NCBI RefSeq assembly: GCF_035953295.1
Contig: NZ_CP108370.1
Coordinates: forward strand, 2,418,001 to 2,482,000
Length of the DNA stretch: 64,000 bases
From: Streptomyces sp. NBC_01335
GTDB lineage: Bacteria; Actinomycetota; Actinomycetes; Streptomycetales; Streptomycetaceae
Direction of reading: 5' to 3'
Position 1 is the stretch's first letter. Each line of letters opens with the position of its first letter. The notes under the pieces were generated by a model. That model saw only the letters and a program-made list of their open reading frames with translations. It did no database searches and was not told the origin of the DNA. Shown piece after piece: positions 23,341-31,318 of the stretch. The position numbers were made by a program, and so were the translations under genes.

Positions 23341-23928
23341 ATGCTCCGTCCACTCCGCTCCACGACCGGTACCGCCGTCGCGCTCGCCGCGACCGCGACG
23401 TTCGGCCTCGCCCTGCTCGCCCCGGCCGCCTACGCGGGCGACGCCGACCGGGACCGGGGCCGGCTGGAGCTCACCCCCGCCACCGCCGTCCCGGGCGCCA
23501 AGGTCACCGTGAAGACCACCGCCTGCGGCAAGAACGGCTCGGGCGTCGGCGACGCGAACTCCCTGGACGCGGGGGACTTCGACCTCTACCCCGGCGACGG
23601 CAAGGACGTCGCGGTCGGGCACTTCACCGTGCCGCGCGACACCCGCCCCGGCACCTACGGCATCGCCGTGGCCTGCGACAACGGCAAGGACGCCAAGGGC
23701 GAGCTGCTGGTGACCGGCGGCGGCTCGGGGGACCACGAGCAGGGCCAGGACCAGGGTCAGGGCCAGGGCGAGGACGGCCGGCAGCCGTGGGGGCACGTCC
23801 AGACCGGTGTGGGCGGCAGTGTCGGGCCGGACAACACCCGGATCGCGGCGGGCTTCGGCGTGCTCGGCGCGGCCGGCGCGGGCGCGGTGTGGATGGCGCG
23901 CCGACGCCGGGCGGCGGGCTCCCGCTGA
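23341..23928 (+). CDS. Secreted protein with C-terminal VQTGVGG sorting-like signal
   Basis: A 195-residue exported protein. The signal peptide covers residues 1-37 (LALLAPAAYA at its end). A single beta-rich module with a Cys pair (KTTACGKNG and IAVACDNGK) is followed by a Gln/Gly repeat linker (QGQDQGQGQGE). The C-terminus is VQTGVGGS, a hydrophobic helix (IAAGFGVLGAAGAGAVWMA) and RRRRAAGSR, the architecture of a sortase substrate with a non-canonical motif. The start ATG follows GGAGGA. It is 228 bp upstream of a class F sortase gene on the same strand, and the pairing is common in Streptomyces as I recall. Function of the exported module unknown. Confidence 0.75.
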   Translation: MLRPLRSTTGTAVALAATATFGLALLAPAAYAGDADRDRGRLELTPATAVPGAKVTVKTTACGKNGSGVGDANSLDAGDFDLYPGDGKDVAVGHFTVPRDTRPGTYGIAVACDNGKDAKGELLVTGGGSGDHEQGQDQGQGQGEDGRQPWGHVQTGVGGSVGPDNTRIAAGFGVLGAAGAGAVWMARRRRAAGSR

Positions 23929-24013
23929 ACCGCCACTGACCCACCGCCGACCCACCGCCGACCTCCCGCAAGGCCCTTTCCGCCGACCGTCGGACCGGCG
24001 GCAGGGGCCTCGC

Positions 24014-24039
24014 GGGAGGGGCCTCGCGGGGCCCCTCCC
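24014..24039. terminator. Hairpin between the secreted-protein and sortase genes
   Basis: GGGAGGGGCC (24014-24023) pairs with GGCCCCTCCC (24030-24039), loop TCGCGG. It may attenuate read-through from the secreted-protein gene into the sortase gene. Confidence 0.5.
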
Positions 24040-24044
24040 CCGCG

Positions 24045-24100
24045 CCGGTACACCCGCGCCCGTACACCCGCGCCCGTACACCCATGCCCGTACACCCGCG
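24045..24100. repeat. Four 14-bp tandem units before the sortase gene
   Basis: Four units of CCCGTACACCCGCG (one with a G at position 3, one ending ATG) lie end to end, 57 bp before the sortase GTG. The period is not a multiple of three and the array is non-coding. Confidence 0.8.
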
Positions 24101-24156
24101 CACCGCTGCGGGAGCCCGGCCGACCCGGCTCCCGCGAGAACTCCGAGGACGGCACC

Positions 24157-24798
24157 GTGTCCCAGACGGCACACAAGGGCAAGGCCTGGCTGATCGGCGT
24201 CGCCGTGCTGGCCGGGGTCTGGCTGATCCAGAACGGTGCGGACACCCAGGTGGTGCCCCCGCAGCCGTCCGCGGCGGAGGCGTTCGCCGCCGGGCCGCAG
24301 CTCCAGCCGGGTTCGCCCGTCGCCGAGCCGCTGGCCCCGTCCACCCCGGTCCGGGTGCGCATCCCCGAGATCGACGTGGACGCGCCGTTGACCCGGCTCG
24401 GCCTCCGCCCGGACGGCAGCCTGGACGTGCCGCCGGAGGAGGACCGCAACCTCGCGGGCTGGTACGGCGACGGCACCCGGCCGGGCGCCCTGGGCACCGC
24501 GCTCGTCGCCGGGCACGTGGACAACGCGAAGGGCCCGGCGGTCTTCTACGGTCTGGGTTCGCTGGGGCGCGGCGACCGGGTGGAGGTCGTACGCGAGGAC
24601 GCGCGCACCGCGGTCTTCTCGATCGACGCGATCGAGGTGTACGAGAACGACGACTTCCCCAGCACCCGTGTCTACGGGAAGGCGCCCTACGCCGCGCTGC
24701 GGCTGATCACCTGCGGCGGCGGGTTCTCGAAGGACACCGGCTACCAGGGCAACGTGGTGGTCTACGCCCATCTGACGGACGTACGGGACGCGGCCTGA
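24157..24798 (+). CDS. Class F sortase
   Basis: A 213-residue membrane-anchored cysteine transpeptidase. One N-terminal helix (AWLIGVAVLAGVWLI) is followed by a Pro-rich linker and the sortase beta-barrel from about residue 62 (VRVRIPEIDVDAPLTRLGL). The catalytic His is in AGHVDN (about 119) and the catalytic Cys in LITCGGG (about 185). The usual Arg-containing stretch after the Cys reads SKDTGYQGNVVVYAH, in which I see no obvious arginine. Class F enzymes anchor or cleave proteins at LPxTG-like motifs; most are accessory. The neighbouring VQTGVGG protein is the likely substrate. Start GTG with GAGGA upstream. Confidence 0.87.
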   Translation: MSQTAHKGKAWLIGVAVLAGVWLIQNGADTQVVPPQPSAAEAFAAGPQLQPGSPVAEPLAPSTPVRVRIPEIDVDAPLTRLGLRPDGSLDVPPEEDRNLAGWYGDGTRPGALGTALVAGHVDNAKGPAVFYGLGSLGRGDRVEVVREDARTAVFSIDAIEVYENDDFPSTRVYGKAPYAALRLITCGGGFSKDTGYQGNVVVYAHLTDVRDAA

Positions 24799-24870
24799 GC
24801 GGCCACCGGCCCCGGGCCGGACCGCCGGCCAGTCAGCGGCCAGCGGCCAGCCGCCCGGCCCGCCCGGGAC

Positions 24871-25662
24871 TCACCCCGAGAACTGGTCGAAGCCCAGCTT
24901 GGCGACGAGCGAGAACACCACGACGAGCAGCACGCCCCGGACGAACCCACTGCCCCGGCTGAGCGCCATCCGCGCCCCGGCGAGCCCGCCCGCGAGGTTG
25001 AACACCGCCATCAGCGCGGCGAGCTGCCAGAGCACGGTGCCCTGCACGGCGAACATCACCAGCGCCCCGGCGTTGGTGCAGACGTTCACGATCTTGGCGG
25101 TGGCCGAGGCGGTCACCAGGTCGAGGTGGAGCACGGCCGTCAGCGCCAGCACCAGGAAGGTGCCGGTGCCCGGTCCGAAGAGCCCGTCGTAGAGGCCGAT
25201 GCCGCCGCCGACCAGCACGATCGCGGTGACGGTACGGGCCCGGGTCACCTGCCGGTCCGTACCGTCGCCGGCCGCCGCCGTGCCGAACGAGGGCCGCAGC
25301 AGGACGAAGGCGGCGACGGCGAGCAGCACCACCATGATCACCGGGCGGAGCACCTCGCTGCTGATCCCGGCCGCGAAGAACGCCCCGGTCATCGACCCGG
25401 CGAGCGCCATCAGCCCGATCCGCAGGGCCGTGCCGACCCGCACCGGCGCCCGGCGCGCGTACGTCACGGCCGCGCCGCTCGTCCCGACGATCGCGACGGC
25501 CTTGTTGGTGCCGAGCACCTGGGCCGCCGGGAGGTGCGGCAGTCCCAGCAGCAGGGCGGGCAGGAGCAGCAGCCCGCCCCCGCCCACCACCGCGTCGATC
25601 CATCCGGCCGCGCACGCGGCTATGCAGAGCAGGACGACGGTGGTCAGCGTGATGTCAGGCAT
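24871..25662 (-). CDS. TSUP/TauE-SafE family permease
   Basis: A 263-residue integral membrane protein with about eight helices. The two family hallmarks are present: the N-terminal GWIDAVVGGGGLLLLPALLL and its internal repeat GGGIGLYDGLFGPGTGTFLVLAL. Also seen is LGTNKAVAIVGTSGAAVTY near residue 50. TSUP proteins move organic or inorganic anions such as sulfite, sulfoacetate or thiosulfate. It is divergent from nirB, with a GlnR-like site between them, so export or uptake of nitrite, sulfite or a related anion is possible; this is inferred from position only. ATG 25662 was chosen because upstream sequence is non-coding in character. Confidence 0.85.
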   Translation of the reverse strand: MPDITLTTVVLLCIAACAAGWIDAVVGGGGLLLLPALLLGLPHLPAAQVLGTNKAVAIVGTSGAAVTYARRAPVRVGTALRIGLMALAGSMTGAFFAAGISSEVLRPVIMVVLLAVAAFVLLRPSFGTAAAGDGTDRQVTRARTVTAIVLVGGGIGLYDGLFGPGTGTFLVLALTAVLHLDLVTASATAKIVNVCTNAGALVMFAVQGTVLWQLAALMAVFNLAGGLAGARMALSRGSGFVRGVLLVVVFSLVAKLGFDQFSG

Positions 25663-25793
25663 GCACAGGACATTAAGCGACGGCTCCGGACGGCCCCGCA
25701 CCCGCCCCGACCTGCACGGTTGCCCGTCGTGCGGCTGTGCCCCGGCCGTCGTGCACGCCCTCACACCGGCTGCCGGCCCGTGCTGAGCGCAAG

Positions 25794-25831
25794 GTTCCTC
25801 CCGGGAAACAGCCGGGATGCGGTCGGGTAAC
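25794..25831. promoter_or_regulatory. GlnR-type box upstream of nirB
   Basis: Four half-sites at exact 11-bp steps: GTTCC (25794), GAAAC (25805), GATGC (25816), GTAAC (25827). GlnR sites of Streptomyces have the form GTnAC-N6-GAAAC repeated. GAAAC is a perfect match, the others partial. Position is 133-170 bp before the nirB ATG. The 301-bp gap otherwise shows no gene. Confidence 0.6.
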
Positions 25832-25963
25832 ACCGACCGCCCATCGTCGGGGCCATGACGACGAGCGGCCCGTGCGGTCCGGCCGCGTCCGGCACAGGGC
25901 GCCGGACGGCTCCCGCCGGTGCGTCCCCGCTCGACCCGCCCACCGACGACGGAGGCCTCTGAG

Positions 25964-28603
25964 ATGCCGGTGTCCCCTTTCCCGACTTCACCCGCCACCG
26001 CCGCTTCCTCGGCTTCCCCGAGCACCTCCGCGCGAGCGGCTTCCGCAAGCACCCCCGCGCACACGATCGTCGTCGTCGGCCACGGCATGGTCGGCCAGCG
26101 CTTCCTGGAGGCGCTCGCTGACCGGGGGCTGACCCCGGCGGCCGGCGGGCCCCGGGTGGTCGTGCTCTGCGAGGAGCCCCGCCCCGCCTACGACCGGGTC
26201 CACCTGACCTCGTACTTCTCGGGCACCTCGCCCGAGGAGCTCTCCATGGTCGAGGCCGGGTTCATGGAGACCCACGGCATCGAGCTGTACGTCGGCGACC
26301 CGGCGGCGGCCGTCGACCGCGAGGGCCGCACGGTCACCTCGCGGTCCGGGCTCACCTTCGGGTACGACACGCTGGTGCTGGCCACCGGCTCCTTCCCGTT
26401 CGTCCCGCCGGTGCCCGGCAAGGACGCGGAGGGCTGCTTCGTCTACCGCACCATCGAGGACCTGCTCGCCATCGAGGCGTACGCGAAGAACGCGAGGACC
26501 GGCGCGGTGGTCGGCGGCGGGCTGCTCGGCCTGGAGGCGGCCGGGGCGCTCAAGGGGCTCGGCCTGGAGACCCACGTGGTGGAGTTCGCGCCCCGGCTGA
26601 TGCCGGTCCAGGTGGACGAGGGCGGCGGCGCGGCGCTGCTGCGCACCATCGAGTCCATGGGGCTGAGCGTCCACACGGGTGTCGGCACCCAGGCGGTCAC
26701 CACCGGGGAGGACGGCGCCGTCAACGGCATGGCGCTGTCCGACGGTTCGACGCTCGCCACCGATCTGGTGGTGTTCTCGGCGGGCGTCCGGCCCCGCGAC
26801 CAGCTGGCCCGCGACTGCGGCCTGGAGGTCGGTCCGCGCGGCGGGATCGTCGTCGACGAGGAGTGCCGCACCTCCGACCCCGCGGTCTTCGCCATCGGCG
26901 AGTGCGCGCTCGCCTCGGACGGCCGGGTGTACGGGCTGGTGGCGCCGGGTTACGAGATGGCGGTGACCGCCGCCGGGGTGATCGCGGGCCGGGAGGCGTC
27001 GTTCACCGGCGCGGACCTGTCGACGAAGCTGAAGCTGCTCGGCGTGGACGTGGCCTCCTTCGGCGACGCGCACGGCGCCGCCGAGGGCTGCCTCGACGTG
27101 GTGTACGCGGACTCCCGCTCCGGGGTCTACAAGAAGCTGGTGATCGGCGCGGACGGCACCCTGCTCGGCGGGGTGCTGGTCGGGGACGCCGAGCAGTACG
27201 GCACGCTGCGCCCGATGACGGGCACGGTCCTGCCGGTGCCGCCGGAGCAGCTGGTGCTCCCGGCCGGTGCGGGCGGCCCGGTCGCGCTGGGCCCGTCCTC
27301 GCTGCCGGACGAGGCCGTCATCTGTTCCTGCCACAACGTGACCAAGGGCGCGATCTGCGAGCACAGCACCCTGCCCGAGGTGAAGAAGTGCACCAAGGCC
27401 GGTACGGGTTGCGGGAGTTGCGTCAAGGTCATCGGCCAGCTGCTGCCACAGGCCCAGGACGCGGGGCTGTGCGGCTGCTTCGCCCGCACCCGCGGCGAGC
27501 TGTACGAGATCGTGCGCACCCTGGGCATCACCACCTTCGCGGAGCTGCTCGACGCGCACGGCCGGGAGGCGGCGCGCGGCGGTGACGGCTGCGAGGTCTG
27601 CAAGCCGACCGTCGGCTCGATCATCGCCTCGCTCGCCCCCACGGTGGGCGCCAGCGGTTACGTCCTGGACGGCGAGCAGGCGGCACTCCAGGACACCAAC
27701 GACCACTTCCTCGCCAACCTCCAGAAGAACGGCTCCTATTCGATCGTGCCGCGCATCCCGGGTGGCGAGATCACCCCGGAGAAGCTGATCGTGATCGGCG
27801 AGGTGGCCCGCGACTTCGGGCTGTACACGAAGATCACCGGTGGCCAGCGGATCGACCTCTTCGGCGCCCGCGTCGACCAACTCCCGCTGATCTGGACCCG
27901 CTTGGTGGACGCCGGGTTCGAGTCGGGGCACGCGTACGGGAAGTCGCTGCGGACGGTCAAGTCCTGCGTGGGGCAGACCTGGTGCCGGTACGGCGTGCAG
28001 GACTCGGTGAGGATGGCGATCGACCTGGAGCTGCGCTACCGGGGCCTGCGCTCCCCGCACAAGCTCAAGTCGGCGGTCTCCGGGTGCGCCCGCGAGTGCG
28101 CGGAGGCCCGGGGCAAGGACTTCGGGATCATCGCCACCGCCGGCGGCTGGAACCTCTACGTCGGCGGCAACGGCGGCGCCACCCCGCGCCACGCGGACCT
28201 GCTCGCCCAGGACCTCTCGGACGCCGAACTCGTGCGTCTCATCGACCGGTTCCTGATGTTCTACATCCGCACGGCGGACCGGCTGGAGCGCACCTCGACC
28301 TGGCTCGACCGGATCGAGGGCGGCCTCGACCACGTGCGGGACGTGGTGGTCCACGACTCGCTCGGGCTCTGCGACGAGCTGGAGCGGATGATGGCCGACC
28401 ATGTCGAGGGGTACCGCGACGAGTGGGCCGAGACCATCAACGACCCGGAGCGGCTGCGCCGGTTCGTGACCTTCGTGAACGCGCCCGACGCCCCGGACCC
28501 CTCGGTGCGGTTCGTGCCGGAGCGCGACCAGGTCAAGCCCGACCTGGACATCCTCGCGGGCCCGGTGCTCGCCATCCGTACGCTGGAAGGGACCGCATCC
28601 TGA
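25964..28603 (+). CDS. nirB: Assimilatory nitrite reductase [NAD(P)H] large subunit
   Basis: An 879-residue enzyme that reduces nitrite to ammonium using NAD(P)H through FAD, Fe-S and siroheme. After a disordered Ala/Ser-rich leader of 45 residues, the FAD/NAD(P) domain begins VVVGHGMVGQRF and includes LVLATGSFPFVPP and VVGGGLLGLEAAG. The [2Fe-2S] BFD-like domain follows from about residue 453 (ICSCHNV, later GTGCGSC). The siroheme/4Fe-4S domain carries Cys668-x5-Cys674 (SCVGQTWC) and Cys708-x3-Cys712 (SGCAREC). All cofactor residues expected are present. ATG 25964 has GGAGG 8 nt upstream. The leader is longer than usual. The stop overlaps nirD (TGATG). Confidence 0.96.
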   Translation: MPVSPFPTSPATAASSASPSTSARAASASTPAHTIVVVGHGMVGQRFLEALADRGLTPAAGGPRVVVLCEEPRPAYDRVHLTSYFSGTSPEELSMVEAGFMETHGIELYVGDPAAAVDREGRTVTSRSGLTFGYDTLVLATGSFPFVPPVPGKDAEGCFVYRTIEDLLAIEAYAKNARTGAVVGGGLLGLEAAGALKGLGLETHVVEFAPRLMPVQVDEGGGAALLRTIESMGLSVHTGVGTQAVTTGEDGAVNGMALSDGSTLATDLVVFSAGVRPRDQLARDCGLEVGPRGGIVVDEECRTSDPAVFAIGECALASDGRVYGLVAPGYEMAVTAAGVIAGREASFTGADLSTKLKLLGVDVASFGDAHGAAEGCLDVVYADSRSGVYKKLVIGADGTLLGGVLVGDAEQYGTLRPMTGTVLPVPPEQLVLPAGAGGPVALGPSSLPDEAVICSCHNVTKGAICEHSTLPEVKKCTKAGTGCGSCVKVIGQLLPQAQDAGLCGCFARTRGELYEIVRTLGITTFAELLDAHGREAARGGDGCEVCKPTVGSIIASLAPTVGASGYVLDGEQAALQDTNDHFLANLQKNGSYSIVPRIPGGEITPEKLIVIGEVARDFGLYTKITGGQRIDLFGARVDQLPLIWTRLVDAGFESGHAYGKSLRTVKSCVGQTWCRYGVQDSVRMAIDLELRYRGLRSPHKLKSAVSGCARECAEARGKDFGIIATAGGWNLYVGGNGGATPRHADLLAQDLSDAELVRLIDRFLMFYIRTADRLERTSTWLDRIEGGLDHVRDVVVHDSLGLCDELERMMADHVEGYRDEWAETINDPERLRRFVTFVNAPDAPDPSVRFVPERDQVKPDLDILAGPVLAIRTLEGTAS

Positions 28604-28971
28604 TGACTGCGACGACGACGGCCCACGCGCCCGCCCCGGACCTCACGACGGTGGTGCAACTCGCCTACGAGGGCGGCTGGTTCACCCTCTGCGAGCGGTC
28701 CCTGCTGGTCCCGGGGCGCGGGGTGGCGGCGCTGCTGCCGGACGGGCGGCAGGTGGCGGTGTTCCTGGACCGGGCGGGACGCGCGTACGCGATCGACAAC
28801 CGGGACCCGTTCACGGGGGCGTACGTCCTCTCGCGCGGGCTGGTCGGCTCGGCCGGGGGGCGGCCGTTCGTCGCCTCGCCGCTGCTGAAGCAGCGTTTCG
28901 ACCTCGCGACGGGGGCCTGCCTGGACGACGACGGGGTGGCGGTGGAGGCGTTCGAGCTCCGGGAGGCGTAG
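28603..28971 (+). CDS. nirD: Nitrite reductase small subunit
   Basis: A 122-residue protein with a Rieske-like fold. Residues 17-119 show AYEGGWFTLCERSLLVPG, GRQVAVFLDRAGRAYAIDN, RDPFTGAYVLSRGLVGSAGG and FVASPLLKQRFDLATGACLD. The Cys-x-His pairs of true Rieske proteins are missing, as in other NirD subunits, so it binds no Fe-S cluster and supports NirB instead. The first base of its ATG is the last base of the nirB stop, so translation is coupled. Confidence 0.95.
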   Translation: MTATTTAHAPAPDLTTVVQLAYEGGWFTLCERSLLVPGRGVAALLPDGRQVAVFLDRAGRAYAIDNRDPFTGAYVLSRGLVGSAGGRPFVASPLLKQRFDLATGACLDDDGVAVEAFELREA

Positions 28972-29032
28972 GCGGTGTCCTGAGGGCGCCGCGTTTGCGC
29001 CGGCCCGGTCCGCCGGTCGTACCCTGGGGCCC

Positions 29033-29956
29033 ATGATCCAGGGCTGGAACACGCACGACATCCCCGACCAGAGCGGCCGTACGGCCGTGGTCACCGGGGC
29101 CAACAGCGGCCTCGGCCTCGTCACGGCACGGGAGTTGGCCCGGCGCGGCGCGCGGGTGCTGCTCGCCTGCCGTGACGAGGAGCGCGGGGAGGGTGCGGCG
29201 GACCGCATCCGGCGGGCGGTGTCCGGGGCGGACGTGGCGTTCGTACCGCTCGACCTGGCGGACCTCGCCTCCGTACGGGAGTTCGCGGCCTCGCACGCCC
29301 CGGACCGGATCGACCTGCTCGTCAACAACGCGGGTGTGATGGCGTTGCCGTACGGGCGAACCGCCGACGGCTTCGAGACGCAGTTCGGGGTCAACCACCT
29401 CGGGCACTTCGCCCTGACCGGGCTGCTGCTGCCCGCCCTGCGCGCCGCCGGGAAGGCCCGGGTGGTGACGGTGTCGAGCGGGCTGCACGCGCTGGCCGAC
29501 ATCGACATGGGCGACCTCAACAGCGAGCACGACTACCGGCGCTGGATCGCCTACGGCGCGTCCAAGTCCGCCAACCTGCTCTTCGTCCACGAGTTCGCGC
29601 GGCTGCTGGCGCGGTCCGGCTCGCCGATCGTGGCGGCCGCCGCCCACCCCGGGTACGCCTCCACCAACCTGACGAAGGCGGGGCCCCGGCTGGAGCAACG
29701 CCGGGTCAGGGAAAGGGTGATGGAACTCGGCAACCTGCTGTTCGCCCAGACCGCCACGGCCGGGGCGCTGCCCGTGCTGTACGCGGCGACGGCGCCCGGG
29801 GTCCGCCCCGACTCGTTCACCGGCCCGGGGCGGCTGGGGGTGCGCGGCGCGCCGGCCCCGTCCTGGCGGGTGCGGCGCACCCGCGACGACGTGGCGGGCG
29901 AGCGGCTCTGGTCGGCCTCGCAGCAGCTCACCGGGGTGACGTACCCCGGGCTCTGA
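29033..29956 (+). CDS. Short-chain dehydrogenase/reductase (retinol-dehydrogenase-like)
   Basis: A 307-residue classical SDR. The cofactor motif is TGANSGLG near residue 22 and an Arg follows at RRGARVLLACRD, suggesting NADP(H). The structural motif LLVNNAGVM and catalytic residues Ser (VTVSSGLH) and Tyr-x3-Lys (YGASK) are present. The GANSGLG and QFGVNHLGHFALT pattern is common in actinobacterial SDRs annotated as light-dependent protochlorophyllide-reductase or retinol-dehydrogenase relatives; the substrate is unknown. It is 61 bp after nirD, possibly read through, and ends at a small dyad shared with the convergent VOC gene. Confidence 0.9.
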   Translation: MIQGWNTHDIPDQSGRTAVVTGANSGLGLVTARELARRGARVLLACRDEERGEGAADRIRRAVSGADVAFVPLDLADLASVREFAASHAPDRIDLLVNNAGVMALPYGRTADGFETQFGVNHLGHFALTGLLLPALRAAGKARVVTVSSGLHALADIDMGDLNSEHDYRRWIAYGASKSANLLFVHEFARLLARSGSPIVAAAAHPGYASTNLTKAGPRLEQRRVRERVMELGNLLFAQTATAGALPVLYAATAPGVRPDSFTGPGRLGVRGAPAPSWRVRRTRDDVAGERLWSASQQLTGVTYPGL

Positions 29957-29973
29957 AGCCCCGGGGTCTTCAG
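29953..29973. terminator. Short bidirectional dyad between convergent stops
   Basis: CTGAAG (29953-29958) and CTTCAG (29968-29973) flank CCCCGGGG with one bulged base. The dyad covers the stop codons of both the SDR and the VOC genes, and could terminate both. Confidence 0.45.
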
Positions 29974-30380
29974 GAGCGTTCGGCGACGGCGGCCGGGTCC
30001 ATCCACATGACCTCCCAGACGTGGTGGTCGGGGTCCTGGAAGGAGCGGCCGTACATCGTGCCGTAGTCCTGGGTCTCGCCCGCCGGGGAGCCTCCGGCGG
30101 CCAGCGCCGCGTCGACGGTCTCGTCCACCTCGGCGCGGCTCTCCGCGCTCAGACAGAGGATGACCTCGGTCGACTTCTCCGCGTCGACGATCTCCTTGGT
30201 GGTGAAGTCCTTGAAGCGCGGTTCGGTGAGCAGCATGGCGTAGATCGCGTCGCTGATGACGACGCAGGCGGCGTGCTCGTCGGTGAAGCCGGGGTTGCAG
30301 TGGTAGCCGAGCTTCTCGAAGAAGGCCTTGCTGACGTCCAGGTCCTTCACCGGAAGGTTCACGAAGATCATCTTTTCCAT
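29970..30380 (-). CDS. VOC (glyoxalase/bleomycin-resistance fold) protein
   Basis: A 136-residue protein of the vicinal-oxygen-chelate fold: MIFVNLPVKDLDVSKAFFEKLGY at the start, AACVVISDAIYAMLLTEPRF in the middle, and FQDPDHHVWEVMWMDP at the end, the usual C-terminal metal or ligand strand. The pattern is close to the YeaX-like lactoylglutathione lyase group rather than a proven glyoxalase I. ATG 30380 has GGAGGAG about 12 nt upstream. It diverges from the TetR regulator at 30596 over a 215-bp gap that includes the A+T-rich operator region. Confidence 0.85.
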   Translation of the reverse strand: MEKMIFVNLPVKDLDVSKAFFEKLGYHCNPGFTDEHAACVVISDAIYAMLLTEPRFKDFTTKEIVDAEKSTEVILCLSAESRAEVDETVDAALAAGGSPAGETQDYGTMYGRSFQDPDHHVWEVMWMDPAAVAERS

Positions 30381-30556
30381 GGTGGTCCCACTCCTCCGTA
30401 TCGCCGCCGCAGGCCGGCGGGCGGTCCGTCCGGCGCCCGGAGCCGTGCGGACGGCCCCGCCATCCTGGCTCCGCTTCCGTGCGCTTTCGAAGAGGTAGAC
30501 GGCCCACACGCCGGGAACTCATCGGCCGGAGTAGAGGATTACCTCGAAAAAAATGA

Positions 30557-30591
30557 ACTTTGCAGACTGTGCACTTTTGCATAGCATGCAC
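30557..30591. promoter_or_regulatory. Operator region of the TetR/MFS pair
   Basis: An A+T-rich patch immediately before the TetR start. It includes the direct repeat ACTTTGCA / ACTTTTGCA (30557 and 30573) and the dyad TGCAT-AGC-ATGCA (30578-30590). No Shine-Dalgarno sequence separates it from GTG 30596, so the promoter and start are close together, with a possible leaderless transcript. Confidence 0.5.
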
Positions 30592-30595
30592 CTTC

Positions 30596-31204
30596 GTGAC
30601 CTCCTCTCCCCCGCCGCCGCCCGGCCTGCGCGAGCGCAAGAAGCGCGCGACCCGTGAAGCGCTGGCCGACACGGCCCTGCGCATGGCGGCCGAGCACGGC
30701 CTCGACCAGGTGACGGTGGAAGCGGTCACCGCGGCGGTCGGGGTCTCGGTGCGGACCTTCTTCAACTACTTCGCCCACCTCGACGACGCGATCCTCGTCC
30801 CGGACCCGGACAGCGCCCTACGGACCCGGGACGCGGTGCTCTCCGCACCGGCCGGTCTCGGCCCGCTCGCCGTGCTCCGCCGGGTCCTCGGGGAGGAACT
30901 GGCCCACATCGAGGACGCGCCGGAGCGGTGGGAGCTCCAGTGCACCGTGCTGGACCGCACCCCGGCGCTCTTCCCCCGCTTCCTCGCGGCGCGCGGCGCC
31001 GACGAGGAGGCGCTCATCGCGGCGGTGGCCGAACGCCTCGGCCAGGACCCCAGGACCGACCTGCGCCCCCGGCTGCTGGTGCACTCCACCATCGCCACCG
31101 TCCGGGCCGCCGTGGAGATCTGGACCGCCACCGGCCGGTCCCGCTCCTTCCTGACCCTCTACGACGAGGCGTTCGACGAACTCGCCTCCGGCCTCGGCGA
31201 GTAG
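30596..31204 (+). CDS. TetR-family regulator of the adjacent MFS exporter
   Basis: A 202-residue regulator. After a Pro-rich leader, the DNA-binding domain spans residues 11-57 (RERKKRATREALADTALRM, VTVEAVTAAVGVSVRTFFNYF). The signature RTFFNYF is common among TetR repressors of efflux pumps. The C-terminal ligand domain is a standard helix bundle. GTG 30596 was chosen because the in-frame TTG 36 bp earlier lies inside the promoter. It is 114 bp upstream of the MFS gene on the same strand and probably represses both. Confidence 0.9.
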   Translation: MTSSPPPPPGLRERKKRATREALADTALRMAAEHGLDQVTVEAVTAAVGVSVRTFFNYFAHLDDAILVPDPDSALRTRDAVLSAPAGLGPLAVLRRVLGEELAHIEDAPERWELQCTVLDRTPALFPRFLAARGADEEALIAAVAERLGQDPRTDLRPRLLVHSTIATVRAAVEIWTATGRSRSFLTLYDEAFDELASGLGE

Positions 31205-31318
31205 TCCGCCGAGCCGTCACGCGCCCCCGGCGGCCCGTCCCGGGCCGACCCGCTTTTTCCGCAACCGCCGCTCCCCGGAGACGGCCGCACCATCAGAGAC
31301 AAGAGGTACGCAAAGCCG

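Noticed and set aside
25988..28402. 804-codon frame opposite nirB
   Set aside because: It is the complement of a well-defined enzyme, and its translation has no motifs.
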